From: an uncultured bacterium
Lineage (GTDB): Bacteria > Acidobacteriota > Aminicenantia > Aminicenantales > Saccharicenantaceae
Direction of reading: 5' to 3'
DNA length: 64,000 nt
Assembly (NCBI GenBank): GCA_937920515.1
Contig: CALEUG010000020.1
Coordinates: 62,001 to 126,000, forward strand
In this document: positions 5,961-14,523 of the stretch, piece after piece
Position numbering within the stretch: position 1 is the first letter of the stretch
Layout of the letters: every line of letters begins with the position of its first letter
Translations under genes and position numbers: made by a program
Notes under the pieces: generated by a model
What the model saw: the letters and a program-made list of their open reading frames with translations, nothing else
Told to the model about the DNA's origin: nothing
Databases searched by the model: none

Positions 5961-8939
5961 TCAGAACGAATACCTGGCGCCGAGCCTGAAAACCCTCGGG
6001 TCGGTCAGGCTGGTCATATCTCCGAAGGACACCCGCTTTCCGGAAATGGTGGTGGGGCTGCTGGAAATGTTATGAACACCGGTTGGAATAGCCACGTTGG
6101 TCACGTTGAAGATATCGCAGAAGACACCGAACCGGCCGAACCTGGAGGGCAGTCTGAAGCTCTTCTCAACCCTGAGGTCGAGAATGGTCAGCACCGGCAG
6201 GCTCCGCGAACCGCGGGGTTCGGCATAGATGGTGACGGTGCCCTGAGGAAGGGTTACGCCCAGGTCCGTGCTTCTTACCTGTCTTGTCCAGCGCTGTCCG
6301 TCGAGCAGCCGGTAATAGCCGCTGACCATTATGCCCCACGGACCCTGCCACATGGCCTGGACCTTGAACTGGTTGCGCCGCTCGTAGCCGAAGTTGCCCA
6401 TGGCAAAGGTATGGGCGTTCGGGTCGTTGAAGTAGGATTGTCCGGACCAGCTGTCATCAAAATCCGTTCCGATCAGCCCGCGGGATTTCTGCCAGACATA
6501 GGAAATCATGGCTGACCAGCGGTGAGAAAATCTCTTGTTCAGGGTGACTTCAACGCCGTCGTAATCTCTCTTGGCTCCGGGCGGGTTAGTGACGAAGGTC
6601 CTGGTCGGAGTGGTCATATTGTCTGTTCTTCTCCAGAAAGTTACCGTCTGGTTGTTCCAGGGGTCGATGGCGGTAACCGGCGCAAAAATGTACCAGACAC
6701 TCGGGTCAAAAATAGCATCGTGCCCTTTAACGGTATACAGGGCCTTGTAGAAGTTGAGGTTCAGGCGGTTGAGGTCCACATCTTCGATCAGGTTGCGGTC
6801 CCACTTGTGAATGTATCTTACGCCGAAGCGGGTGTCGGTCATGATTTCTCTTTCGATGCCGATTATGAATTCATCCAGGTAGGGGGATTTCAGGTTGGGG
6901 TCCATGGTGGCCGAGGCGGTGGCGCTGAAGCTGTACATCAAGCGGTTGGGGTTGGGCCGCAGCCTGGTCAGCGGGTCGTTGGGGTCGATCGGGTAATTGG
7001 GGTCTGTTCCGTCATTCACTATATAGTGGGTTCGCCAGGATATGAAGCTGTTGGGGTTTACCGTGACAAACCACTGCATGATGTTGGCGATGTGGTAACG
7101 GCAGAAGCTGACCTTCAGGGCAGTCTTGGCATCTCCGGTCAGGTCAAAGGAAGCGCCAAGTCGCGGGGCCAGGGTGTTCCAGACAATGGGTTTTTGCTGT
7201 TCATTAACTCTGGGATCGTAGATGATTCCGCTTCCCGGGGGATATTCCACCGGTGTTCTCTCCTGTCCCTGAACCGGTATTATGCCCTCCTGATGGTCAA
7301 AACGAAAGCCGATGTTCAGAGTCAATCTCTTGAAAGGAGACCAGGTATCCTGGAGGAAGCCGCCGATGACTATTTTTCGGTCTTTGCGGGTGAAATCCTG
7401 GTGATAAAGCATGTACGGGTATGTTCCAGTGGGAGAGATGCCGGCGGCGATAACGAGGTCAATCAGAGAAGCCAGGTCCATGGGAATCTGGTCCGGGGGA
7501 AGATTGGCTGGCAGCTGTACATAGAAAAAGGGTCCGTTGCCCCAGCGGTCCCTGTTGTGCCGGCGATAACGGCTATCCCAGGAATACTCAAATTCCGCTC
7601 CGGCCTTAATTTCGTGTCGACCCAGGAATTCATCAATAAAATAGGTGGCATCAGTCAGGGCCTGGAAGCGGTTACGGCCGTAGATGTCATCATAGCCATA
7701 GCTTCCGTAGCGCCGGTAATACCTGGCATCATAAACCCAAACTTTTTCGTTCTTGGCCATCAGGTTGAGGGCGTAATCCATGTAGCCGGCTTTCAGGTTC
7801 ATATAGAGGTTGGGGTTGAAAAAGTGGGTTATCTGGAAGTTGTAAGTGTAGATGGGAGTGGTCTGCTTCCAGGTGGTATCAACCGTATTGTAGGAAGAGG
7901 CCCCACGGTGGTTTCTGACGTAATCAGAGAAATTGAAGGACAGCACCACCCGGTCTTTCTTGGTGGCCTGGATGGTCAGCTTGACAAAAGGCATCGGCCT
8001 CTTGTAATCCAGTGGCACCTGGTTGGGCTGGTCGTAGGGATAACCCAGGGAAAATTCCTGGGTCTTCTGCAGGGCGAAATTGGAGAAAAACCAGATACGG
8101 TCCTTGATGATCGGTCCACCCAGGTTAGCGGCTGGCTCGTAATCATAGTCAAAGCCGCCGGTCTGGCCTTCAAAGATTGTGCCCCTGGTGTTGGTGCTCT
8201 GCATATCCTTGTTTCTGTAGAAAAAGTTCACTCCCCCGCTGAACCTGTTGCCGCCTGACCTGGTAACCACGTTAACCACGCCACCGCGGACGCTGCCGTA
8301 TTCAGCCGGCAGACCACCGGTCTGGACCGACAGTTCTTCCATGATGTCCATGCCAAACTGCCCGGCCTGGGTTCCGGTAACCGGGTCGGTGACGTTGACG
8401 CCATCAATGTTATAAGTGTTGTCTCTTTCAGAACTGCCGTGAACCGTGGTCGAAGTGACTCCGGGGGCCATATTGAAGAAGGCCCCGAGGCTCCTGGCGG
8501 CCGGCAGGCTCTGGATGACATCGCGGGTGACGCTGGCCGTCATGGAAGTTCTCTGGATATCAACGGTGGGGGATACGCCAGTTACGGTTATACTTTCCTC
8601 TATGGCCGATTGTTCCAGGGTTACGTCCAGGGTGGTGGTTACACCGACGTTGACCTTGATTCCTTCCCTGATAAGCGTCCTGAAACCCTGCAACTTAAAA
8701 GTCACCGTGTATTCCCCCGGTGGCAGGGCCGGGAAACGCCAGTGGCCCCGCTCATTGGTGACGGCTTCCATCGTTGGCGAAATCAGGGCGGGAGACTTGA
8801 TGGAAACGCTGACTCCGGGCAGGGGTTGTTTATCCTGGTCATAGACTGTGCCGTTCAGGGTTCCCGTTTGGGTGATCTGGGCCACGGCTGGGAAGGCCAG
8901 AAATGCAAGAATAAGTATAAAAAACACAATTCTTCTCAC
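5961..8939 (-). CDS. TonB-dependent outer-membrane receptor with N-terminal regulatory beta-sandwich
   Basis: A 992-residue protein. It has a signal peptide (cleavage near residue 20, after 'FPAVAQ'), then a carboxypeptidase-regulatory-like Ig-type domain (about 25-110: 'GTLNGTVYDQDKQPLPGVSV'). A plug domain (about 125-240) includes 'YNIDGVNVTDP' and 'GGVVNVVTRSGG'. A long beta-barrel ends in 'RYSF' with the terminal aromatic residue needed for barrel insertion. This is the large receptor type abundant in Acidobacteriota and Bacteroidota, used for uptake of polymers or peptides; its substrate is unknown. The start is a GTG at 8939 with GGAGG spaced five bases away. No SusD-like partner is adjacent. 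Energy could come from TonB-ExbB-ExbD near 52-54 kb or the fusion TonB at 1.2-3 kb. Confidence 0.92.
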   Translation of the reverse strand: MRRIVFFILILAFLAFPAVAQITQTGTLNGTVYDQDKQPLPGVSVSIKSPALISPTMEAVTNERGHWRFPALPPGEYTVTFKLQGFRTLIREGIKVNVGVTTTLDVTLEQSAIEESITVTGVSPTVDIQRTSMTASVTRDVIQSLPAARSLGAFFNMAPGVTSTTVHGSSERDNTYNIDGVNVTDPVTGTQAGQFGMDIMEELSVQTGGLPAEYGSVRGGVVNVVTRSGGNRFSGGVNFFYRNKDMQSTNTRGTIFEGQTGGFDYDYEPAANLGGPIIKDRIWFFSNFALQKTQEFSLGYPYDQPNQVPLDYKRPMPFVKLTIQATKKDRVVLSFNFSDYVRNHRGASSYNTVDTTWKQTTPIYTYNFQITHFFNPNLYMNLKAGYMDYALNLMAKNEKVWVYDARYYRRYGSYGYDDIYGRNRFQALTDATYFIDEFLGRHEIKAGAEFEYSWDSRYRRHNRDRWGNGPFFYVQLPANLPPDQIPMDLASLIDLVIAAGISPTGTYPYMLYHQDFTRKDRKIVIGGFLQDTWSPFKRLTLNIGFRFDHQEGIIPVQGQERTPVEYPPGSGIIYDPRVNEQQKPIVWNTLAPRLGASFDLTGDAKTALKVSFCRYHIANIMQWFVTVNPNSFISWRTHYIVNDGTDPNYPIDPNDPLTRLRPNPNRLMYSFSATASATMDPNLKSPYLDEFIIGIEREIMTDTRFGVRYIHKWDRNLIEDVDLNRLNLNFYKALYTVKGHDAIFDPSVWYIFAPVTAIDPWNNQTVTFWRRTDNMTTPTRTFVTNPPGAKRDYDGVEVTLNKRFSHRWSAMISYVWQKSRGLIGTDFDDSWSGQSYFNDPNAHTFAMGNFGYERRNQFKVQAMWQGPWGIMVSGYYRLLDGQRWTRQVRSTDLGVTLPQGTVTIYAEPRGSRSLPVLTILDLRVEKSFRLPSRFGRFGVFCDIFNVTNVAIPTGVHNISSSPTTISGKRVSFGDMTSLTDPRVFRLGARYSF

Positions 8940-9124
8940 ATTTTCCTCCTCTCCACAAAATCTTTACCTTTTTGAAAACCCCATTGATTTTAATTTATCC
9001 TTCCCTTTAAGTTATCACCTCCTTCTCGAAAAGTATTATTAATATCCCTTCCCTTTTTTTTTTTGCAAGCAAATTATGTGCCAGATATAAATTTGATTTA
9101 AGTTATAGATAATAAAAGATATGA
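8940..9124 (-). promoter_or_regulatory. A/T-rich leader of the TonB receptor with a full anti-SD complement
   Basis: The upstream region of the receptor is A/T-rich and holds no gene. At 9014-9024 the minus strand reads AAGGAGGTGAT, the complete complement of the 16S rRNA 3' end. It lies about 75 bases upstream of the real start and is followed by only three codons before a stop (GTG ATA ACT TAA). A tract of twelve or so T residues (9053-9064, plus strand) lies further upstream. A ribosome standby site or tiny leader frame is possible. I could not place a convincing promoter. Confidence 0.35.
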
Positions 9125-9145
9125 AAAACCAGGCAGCCTGGTTTT
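9125..9145. terminator. Palindrome AAAACCAGG...CCTGGTTTT, terminator-like on both strands
   Basis: A 21-base perfect palindrome with a single central base: a nine-base stem and CAG loop. It ends in T runs on both strands. It stands 215 bases before the tRNA-Arg gene and 185 bases upstream of the TonB receptor start, with no gene ending next to it. It could insulate the two divergent units or be an attenuator in the receptor leader. Confidence 0.5.
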
Positions 9146-9323
9146 GTTCAGTCTGTTGAATTTAAATTCAAATATTTGGATAGGCCTTAAACCCGACAGT
9201 AAATTCGTTAGATTTAATCTTATTTTTTATGGCTTCTTCCAGCCAGTGAGAACTGCATGAGCAGATTTTGTGTAGCCCGGGTGGTATATTTTTTGTGGGT
9301 GTTCGCGCCCTGGCCGGGTTTCC

Positions 9324-9352
9324 TTGAAGTTCTCGACCGCCTGGGCTAATAT
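9324..9352 (+). promoter_or_regulatory. tRNA-Arg promoter
   Basis: TTGAAG (9324-9329), a 17-base spacer and TAATAT (9347-9352). The -10 box ends eight bases before the first base of the tRNA. Confidence 0.65.
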
Positions 9353-9360
9353 ATCGAAGT

Positions 9361-9434
9361 GCGCCCGTAGCTCAGCTGGATAGAGCGAAGGACTTCGAAT
9401 CCTGAGGTCGGGAGTTCGAATCTCCCCGGGCGCG
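9361..9434 (+). tRNA. tRNA-Arg (anticodon TCG)
   Basis: A complete cloverleaf of 74 bases. The acceptor stem is GCGCCCG / CGGGCGC. The D arm is GCTC..GAGC. The anticodon stem AAGGA/TCCTG encloses the loop CTTCGAA, giving anticodon TCG for CGA codons. The T arm is GGGAG-TTCGAAT-CTCCC and the discriminator is G. CCA is not encoded. A T-rich run (TTTTCTCTTTT) follows immediately. Confidence 0.95.
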
Positions 9435-9480
9435 TTTTCTCTTTTCATTTGGTCCACGCCGCCCGCCAGGCAAGATAAAT

Positions 9481-9509
9481 TTGACAAACAGGAACTTAAG
9501 CCATAAATT
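9481..9509 (+). promoter_or_regulatory. Promoter of the RsbRD_N-like gene
   Basis: TTGACA (9481-9486, perfect -35), a 17-base spacer and TAAATT (9504-9509). The TTG of this -35 box happens to be in frame with the gene and could be mistaken for its start. Confidence 0.5.
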
Positions 9510-9525
9510 CATAGAGGAGGGGCAA

Positions 9526-9987
9526 TTGGAACACAAAAAGTCCGAGAAGTATTTTCTCTCTCCTGTGTCGAGAAAGCTGGTGGAAATAATAGAAAAAAGT
9601 GCTTCAGAGCTGACCCAGGCCTATCTTCTTGATATTAAAAAACACCCCAACATGCCGACCTACCAGTCTTTCCCCGAAAAAGAAGTCTATGACCGGGCCT
9701 ACCTGGTCTTCAGCCAGCTCGGCCGCTGGATCTCTTTTGAGCTGGATTCGGAAGAAATGAAAAAATACTGGGTGGAACTCGGCCGGAAAAGGAAGCAGGA
9801 GGGTTTTGCCCTGCCCGAGATTTTTCTTTCGCTCTGTCTGATTAGGAAAGAACTCTGGACCAAAATTCAGGCTGAAGGCCTTCTGGATAACGCCCTGGAC
9901 CTTTACCAGGCCCTGGAGCTTTACAACAGAATTGTTACCTTTTTTGACCGGGCTCTTTATTATGCTATCATAGGTTATCACAGCTAA
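9526..9987 (+). CDS. Stand-alone RsbRD_N-like (globin-like sensor) domain protein
   Basis: A 153-residue, all-helical protein resembling the N-terminal domain of the RsbR/RsbRD stressosome co-antagonists. It shows paired aromatic and Leu-rich helices such as 'LGRWISFELDSEEMKKYW' and a C-terminal 'LYNRIVTFFDRALYYAI'. In the family this domain senses a signal and is followed by a STAS domain; here there is no STAS. I place the start at the TTG at 9526 because GAGGAGGGG (9514-9522) lies right before it. The in-frame TTG at 9481 is the -35 box. It lies between tRNA-Arg and hemW. Which signal it senses is unknown. Confidence 0.6.
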   Translation: MEHKKSEKYFLSPVSRKLVEIIEKSASELTQAYLLDIKKHPNMPTYQSFPEKEVYDRAYLVFSQLGRWISFELDSEEMKKYWVELGRKRKQEGFALPEIFLSLCLIRKELWTKIQAEGLLDNALDLYQALELYNRIVTFFDRALYYAIIGYHS

Positions 9988-10021
9988 CTGTCCATCAATT
10001 CAGCCAGGCTGTTTTTTGTGA

Positions 10022-11203
10022 ATGGAAGCATTCTATAACTGTATCGCACAGAGATTGACGGAAGACCGTACAAAAATAGAAGCCGGTCTGTATCTTCATT
10101 ACCCGTTCTGCCTGCGGAAGTGTTCATACTGTCATTTTTCAAGCTCCATCCACGAGCGCGAAACTCACCGGCTCTGGCTTTCCGGAATAATAGATGAAAT
10201 ACAGCAAGCCGCCTCTTTTTTTTCTGATTATCTGGTAATTGATACAGTTTATTTTGGAGGCGGAACACCGTCGCTGCTGGCTCCCGACGAGGTCGGGAAA
10301 CTTCTGGCCTCTGTTCGGCTGAACTTTGAGGTAAAACTTCAGGAAGTTACACTGGAGGTAAATCCAGCAATCGGGGCTGAAAGGATCCGGGACTGGCTGC
10401 AGGTCGGGGTCAACCGTCTGAGTATAGGAGCTCAATCGTTTGATCCGGCAGTTCTGAGAGTCCTCGGTCGCGGTTACACTCCCGAACAAATCATCAGGTT
10501 GGTGGAGGAAGCCATAGAGGCCAGGGCGGAGAATATCGGACTGGACCTGATGGCCGGCCTTCCGGGTGAATCTTCGCGCACCCTGGAAGTGAACCTTGAG
10601 GCCCTGAAGGAACTGAGGCCGCAGCATGTCTCGGTGTATCTTCTGGAAGAGCTGGACAATGTTCCCTTTGGTAAAGTATGGGCTAAGTCTCCGGTGTCGG
10701 AAGAGGCAGCGGCCGAAACCTATGAAAAATACCGCTTGAGGCTGGAGGACCGTGGCTGGCCCCAGTATGAGATTTCCAATTTTTCACGGCCCGGTTATCA
10801 ATGCCGGCATAACAAGAAATACTGGAAGTACCAGCCCTTTCTGGGACTGGGCCCTTCTGCCTCATCTCACCTCGGTAATTTTCGCTGGACTAACCTGGCC
10901 GGCCCGGGTGATTGGTTAACTTCGGTGCAATCAGGGGGGCCTGGCTTTTCTGAATTCTTAGAGCTGAGCCCTGAAGAGGAAGTCAGGGAGTGCCTGGCTT
11001 CAGGCCTGAGGTTGAAGGAAGGAATTTCTTTGCAGGAACTGGCTGACCGGTTTCCCGGGGTTAATTTGTCAGGCTTTGAGCTTAAGGCAAGAGAGCTAAG
11101 TGGTTGCGGTTTATTGCAGTTATCAGATGGACTGGTCAGAATCCCACCTGAAAAATTTATTATAAGTAACTCCATTATCTCTGAGCTTTTGTATCAGGCC
11201 TGA
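10022..11203 (+). CDS. hemW: HemW-type radical SAM heme chaperone
   Basis: A 393-residue radical SAM protein. The [4Fe-4S] motif is C-L-R-K-C-S-Y-C near residues 28-35. 'YFGGGTPSLL' (about 79) is typical of the HemN/HemW group. The HNxxYW signature ('HNKKYW', about residue 261) separates HemW, which hands heme to target proteins, from true coproporphyrinogen III dehydrogenase HemN. The C-terminal HemN_C-like domain is present. The ATG at 10022 gives a slightly longer N-terminus than usual and has no clear Shine-Dalgarno site, so the exact start is uncertain. It was often annotated as 'oxygen-independent coproporphyrinogen oxidase'. Confidence 0.88.
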   Translation: MEAFYNCIAQRLTEDRTKIEAGLYLHYPFCLRKCSYCHFSSSIHERETHRLWLSGIIDEIQQAASFFSDYLVIDTVYFGGGTPSLLAPDEVGKLLASVRLNFEVKLQEVTLEVNPAIGAERIRDWLQVGVNRLSIGAQSFDPAVLRVLGRGYTPEQIIRLVEEAIEARAENIGLDLMAGLPGESSRTLEVNLEALKELRPQHVSVYLLEELDNVPFGKVWAKSPVSEEAAAETYEKYRLRLEDRGWPQYEISNFSRPGYQCRHNKKYWKYQPFLGLGPSASSHLGNFRWTNLAGPGDWLTSVQSGGPGFSEFLELSPEEEVRECLASGLRLKEGISLQELADRFPGVNLSGFELKARELSGCGLLQLSDGLVRIPPEKFIISNSIISELLYQA

Positions 11204-11420
11204 ATAATAATTCCTTATGCCTGCGAGGTTAGAGGGAGAACGATGGCATTCTACTGGTCCCCGACAGACTGGAGATGCTGGTGGTAGATGGAAGTGGCCA
11301 CAGGCTGACACCGGGTAAGTTTCCCGGGATATTCAGGAACCCTTTTATATAATCAAGCATTTTAATTAAAACCTGGAACCGGGGCTGGCTTTACGGTTTT
11401 GAATTTTAATTTTCCGGCCT

Positions 11421-11449
11421 TTGAATTTTTCCCCGCTTATGCTAATAAT
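11421..11449 (+). promoter_or_regulatory. Thioredoxin gene promoter
   Basis: TTGAAT (11421-11426), a 17-base spacer and AATAAT (11444-11449). The start codon follows 23 bases later. The preceding 217 bases after hemW show no gene. Confidence 0.4.
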
Positions 11450-11472
11450 TTATAAAAAATTGTTGAGGAAAA

Positions 11473-11913
11473 ATGGGCGAGAGGAAAATCAAAGTCAGTT
11501 GTTTTCAGTGCGGCCAGACCAATTATTACCCCGAGGAGGCCGGGTCCAGAACAGTGCTCTGCGGGCGCTGCCGTAATCCTTTACCGCGGCCGGGCGACGT
11601 GGTTACGGTTAATTCGGTTCAGGCTATTAGCCTGATAAGCCGCTCCAGCCTGCCCGTACTGGTGGATTTTTATTCCGATTCCTGCGGGCCCTGTTTGTTG
11701 ATGGCCCCGATTGTGGAAAGGCTGGCCCGGCGGCGGGCCGGAGAACTCATGGTCATCAAAGTGGACTTGGAAAGGCATCAGGACCTGGCCGTCCGGATGG
11801 GAATAACGGCAGTGCCAACTTTTATCATTTTTCACAAGAATGCTGAGAGAGGCCGGGTCTCCGGGGCCATGAGCGAAATGGATTTTTCTCTCTGGGTGGC
11901 CAAATTAACCTGA
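11473..11913 (+). CDS. Thioredoxin with N-terminal zinc ribbon (TrxC type)
   Basis: A 146-residue protein. Residues 8-37 hold two CxxC pairs (CFQC, CGRC), the zinc ribbon that marks thioredoxin 2 / TrxC. The thioredoxin fold follows, with the active site CGPC (about residue 74) and the cis-proline loop 'AVPTF'. It reduces protein disulfides in the cytoplasm; the ribbon is linked to oxidative stress in characterised members. GAGGA stands five bases before the ATG. It is a single-gene unit that converges with the VWFA gene across a 35-base T-rich tract. Confidence 0.88.
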   Translation: MGERKIKVSCFQCGQTNYYPEEAGSRTVLCGRCRNPLPRPGDVVTVNSVQAISLISRSSLPVLVDFYSDSCGPCLLMAPIVERLARRRAGELMVIKVDLERHQDLAVRMGITAVPTFIIFHKNAERGRVSGAMSEMDFSLWVAKLT

Positions 11914-11948
11914 ACAACTCTATTTTATTTTTATTTATTTTTTTTATT

Positions 11949-13205
11949 TTATTCTAAAGAGCCTGCCAGGAAATATCCCCGCCGGTGTCTGACCTGGTAG
12001 TCGCGGCCGTTCTTGAGGTTGACCCGGACCTGCCTGAATCCAGACTGCTCGGGCTGCCTTTCTGAGCGATAAAAGATCAGGTAGTATCCCGAAGCATTTT
12101 CGGCCGATTTTCTGAGTCCTTCCACCGGGTTAGAGGTGTTGTCGGAGATTCCGCCGGTGGCTCTGGCCGCCTCGTTTAAGGCCTCAAAGACATCCTCGGA
12201 CTGCTCGTTCATCACCACTCCGCTGATGCGAACCGGTTTCTTGTCAAGATAAACAAAATTAAAGACCGCCCCGGAGTCAGATAGGGCCCGGCTGATTGTT
12301 TCCTTGTCCAGGCTGGTTTCCCGGCGGTAAAACTGGAAGAGTTCCATCAGGCTATTGATAATGTGAGGATAATCCTGGTAGCTCGACATCATCGTGTTCA
12401 AAACTTTCGAGCTCAGTTCAGGGCGGAACTCCCGCTGGTAGAAGAATATAACCGTTTTCTGTCCCGGGGTGATTTTCAGCGACCGGGCAAAGGACAGGAA
12501 CTTGTTCTGGTCGACCAGCCTGAGCCCATCCAGCTTGATCAGCGTTTCCTGGTAACGAGAAAGCATAAACTCAATTCCAAAATTGGAAGAGGTTGAATCC
12601 AATTCATTCTCCACATCCGGATCAGCCCCCATGGATTCGCCGCCAAAGGTGGCCAGGGTGCGGGTTATCTTTTTCAGGTCCCGAAGGACGGTGTTGTATT
12701 CGCGGCTACCCTGGATGATGTCAGCCCGCATCAGGTTCTGGAGTTCCTGGCTGACCTGGGATTTCGACTTGCCCTGCAGGGTTTCGGGGTTGAAGCGGTA
12801 AATCTTGAGGGGAGTGATCAGGGTCAGGGTGTCGCCCGGGTGAAAATAGTTATTGACCAATAAACTGACCGCATCGCCCAGTCTCTTATCATATTCGCTG
12901 GCCTGGACGATGATGAAATAATTCCTGTTCACGTTGATTTCGTGGGGTCTTTCTTCCAGAATCCTGGTGAACCTGTTATTTTCCACCAGGTAAATTGATT
13001 CTATCTTCCGGGCCTGACCGTCCTCCAGAACTTCAAAATCCTGAGGCCCGAGGTTGCGGACGAAATTGTTTTTCTGGAGGACCCTGACTGCCACCGAAGA
13101 ATAATAATCCGAACTGTTCTGAATGGCGGCCATGGCCTCAAAACCCGCGGAGATTACGATCATGGCCAACAGAAATATAAAAAAACGCCTGGTTGCCGGC
13201 TTCAT
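11949..13205 (-). CDS. Secreted VWFA-related (acidobacterial-type) protein with degenerate MIDAS
   Basis: A 418-residue protein with a signal peptide (about 1-27, ending 'FEAMA'). An early segment 'VRNLGPQDFEVLEDGQ' is the usual lead-in of the acidobacterial VWFA-related family. A von Willebrand A-type fold starts near 90. The metal-binding DxSxS position reads 'VQASEYD', so the first aspartate is missing. The C-terminus has the family ending: 'SGYYLIFYR', then a charged strand and 'VRHRRGYF'. These proteins are exported and common in Acidobacteriota; their function is not established. GGAGGG stands seven bases upstream of the ATG. It is a single gene after tRNA-Leu. Confidence 0.75.
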   Translation of the reverse strand: MKPATRRFFIFLLAMIVISAGFEAMAAIQNSSDYYSSVAVRVLQKNNFVRNLGPQDFEVLEDGQARKIESIYLVENNRFTRILEERPHEINVNRNYFIIVQASEYDKRLGDAVSLLVNNYFHPGDTLTLITPLKIYRFNPETLQGKSKSQVSQELQNLMRADIIQGSREYNTVLRDLKKITRTLATFGGESMGADPDVENELDSTSSNFGIEFMLSRYQETLIKLDGLRLVDQNKFLSFARSLKITPGQKTVIFFYQREFRPELSSKVLNTMMSSYQDYPHIINSLMELFQFYRRETSLDKETISRALSDSGAVFNFVYLDKKPVRISGVVMNEQSEDVFEALNEAARATGGISDNTSNPVEGLRKSAENASGYYLIFYRSERQPEQSGFRQVRVNLKNGRDYQVRHRRGYFLAGSLE

Positions 13206-13265
13206 TGTATTCCCTCCACTTGTCTGGATTTTTTTGTCAAATTTATCAACCTATGATAAAATGAA

Positions 13266-13353
13266 TGCCGAAGAGGGGACTCGAACCCCTACTCCCATTT
13301 TTGCGGGAACTAGCCCCTCAAGCTAGCGTGTCTGCCAATTCCACCACTTCGGC
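13266..13353 (-). tRNA. tRNA-Leu (anticodon GAG)
   Basis: A class II tRNA of 88 bases with a long variable arm. The acceptor stem is GCCGAAG / CTTCGGC with discriminator A. The anticodon stem CTAGC/GCTAG encloses TTGAGGG, giving GAG. The T arm is GGGG-TTCGA-G-CCCC type. It starts 14 bases after the secG stop on the same strand, so it is probably processed from the gap-pgk-tpiA-secG transcript. Confidence 0.95.
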
Positions 13354-13367
13354 ATTCCTGCTTTTCT

Positions 13368-13742
13368 TTATTTCCTGTCAGTATCTCCGGATTTCTGCTC
13401 GGCCTTTTCGGCGGTGGAGGGAGGAGTCTGAGATTTCTGTTCCTGGGTAGCAGGCTGGGTCCGGGTGGCTGCCGGCGTTTCTTTGGCCGGGACGTTCTTG
13501 ACCACCGAAGAAGTTTTCCCTGATATCAACCATAGCCCGAGCGAGGTCACCATAAACAAAATGGCGCAGACAGTGGTAACCTTGCCCAGCAGGGTCTGCG
13601 CACCCCTGGGTCCAAAGGCTGTCTGGCTGCCGACCCCGCCAAAGGCTCCGGCCAGGTCAGCCGCCTTGCCAGATTGCAGCAGAACGGCCAGAATCAAAAC
13701 TATGCAGATAATTACATGAACCGTAACCAGTAAAGCTGTCAC
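13368..13742 (-). CDS. secG: Protein translocase subunit SecG
   Basis: A 124-residue protein with two membrane helices (about 3-22 and 53-72). They are joined by the SecG loop '[15 protein letters not shown]...SQTAFGPRG'. The C-terminal tail after residue 75 is long, hydrophilic and rich in Thr, Pro, Gln and Lys. SecG assists SecYE during protein export. The start is GTG with GAGGG upstream, one base after the tpiA stop. Pairing with tpiA and a tRNA-Leu is a very common bacterial arrangement. The extended tail is longer than in E. coli (110 residues in total). Confidence 0.93.
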   Translation of the reverse strand: MTALLVTVHVIICIVLILAVLLQSGKAADLAGAFGGVGSQTAFGPRGAQTLLGKVTTVCAILFMVTSLGLWLISGKTSSVVKNVPAKETPAATRTQPATQEQKSQTPPSTAEKAEQKSGDTDRK

Positions 13743-13743
13743 T

Positions 13744-14523
13744 TTAATCCCTCACTGCGCGGAGAGCCTCTCGGGCAATGCCCAGGAAAGACTCTGCTTC
13801 GAGAGAAGCTCCGCCCACTAAAAATCCATCAACGTCCTTTTCCCTGGCTAAGGAAAGGGCGTTGTCCGGTTTCACAGAACCACCATAAAGAATTATAGCA
13901 TAATCGGCAACGGTTTTTCCATACCTGGAAGCTATCAGGCCTCTGATAAAGTAGTGAACCTCTTCTGCCTGTTCCGGGGTAGCATTCCGGCCAGTGCCTA
14001 TGGCCCAGATGGGCTCGTAGGCCAGGACCACCCGGGTGAAACCTGATTCATCCAGGATGAAAAGGCTCTTTTCAAGCTGGTTCCGAATACGGTCCAGGGT
14101 CTGGCCGTTTTCTCTTTCTTCCAGGGTTTCGCCTATGCAGACTATCGGAATAAGTTCATGGTCCAGAGCAGCGAGAGTCTTTTGCCGCACGGTCTCATCT
14201 GTTTCACCGAAGTATTGCCTTCTTTCTGAGTGGCCGATGACCACGAAATCGCAGCCGGCTTCCCTGAGTTGCAGGGGAGATATTTCTCCGGTGAAAGCGC
14301 CCCTGGCCTCCCAGAAAACATCCTGGGCGCCGACCGCAATTTCCGTGCCGGATACGGTTCTTCTGACTTCCTGTATGGCCGTGAAGGGTGGAATAAGAAT
14401 TATAGTGGCTTCTCTAACTCCGGGGAAACCCTCGACCACCGCTCCGGCCAGGTCCCTGGCTTCGGCGATGGTCTTGTACATTTTCCAGTTTCCGGCGATG
14501 ACCGGTTTCTTGATTGGTTTCAT
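13744..14523 (-). CDS. tpiA: Triosephosphate isomerase
   Basis: Interconverts dihydroxyacetone phosphate and glyceraldehyde 3-phosphate in glycolysis. About 259 residues in a TIM barrel. Visible catalytic residues: Lys in 'GNWKMYKT', His in '[13 protein letters not shown]' and Glu in '[13 protein letters not shown]'. The phosphate-binding 'YGGSVKP' is present. I take the ATG at 14523 as start because AGGTGG lies six bases before it; a GTG three codons upstream has no better site. It lies downstream of pgk with about 130 bases between, and is followed at once by secG. Confidence 0.97.
   Translation of the reverse strand: MKPIKKPVIAGNWKMYKTIAEARDLAGAVVEGFPGVREATIILIPPFTAIQEVRRTVSGTEIAVGAQDVFWEARGAFTGEISPLQLREAGCDFVVIGHSERRQYFGETDETVRQKTLAALDHELIPIVCIGETLEERENGQTLDRIRNQLEKSLFILDESGFTRVVLAYEPIWAIGTGRNATPEQAEEVHYFIRGLIASRYGKTVADYAIILYGGSVKPDNALSLAREKDVDGFLVGGASLEAESFLGIAREALRAVRD

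Noticed and set aside
6522-8258. Long (578-codon) plus-strand frame inside the TonB receptor
   Set aside because: Antisense of the receptor in one frame; composition is that of a shadow, and the receptor has clear domains and a terminator.
9227-9487. Open frame of 86 codons on the minus strand over the tRNA-Arg gene
   Set aside because: Its middle is simply the reverse complement of the tRNA; this is a well-known false gene pattern.
13123-13326. Open frame of 67 codons on the plus strand near tRNA-Leu
   Set aside because: Antisense to the VWFA signal peptide region and the tRNA; no family features.
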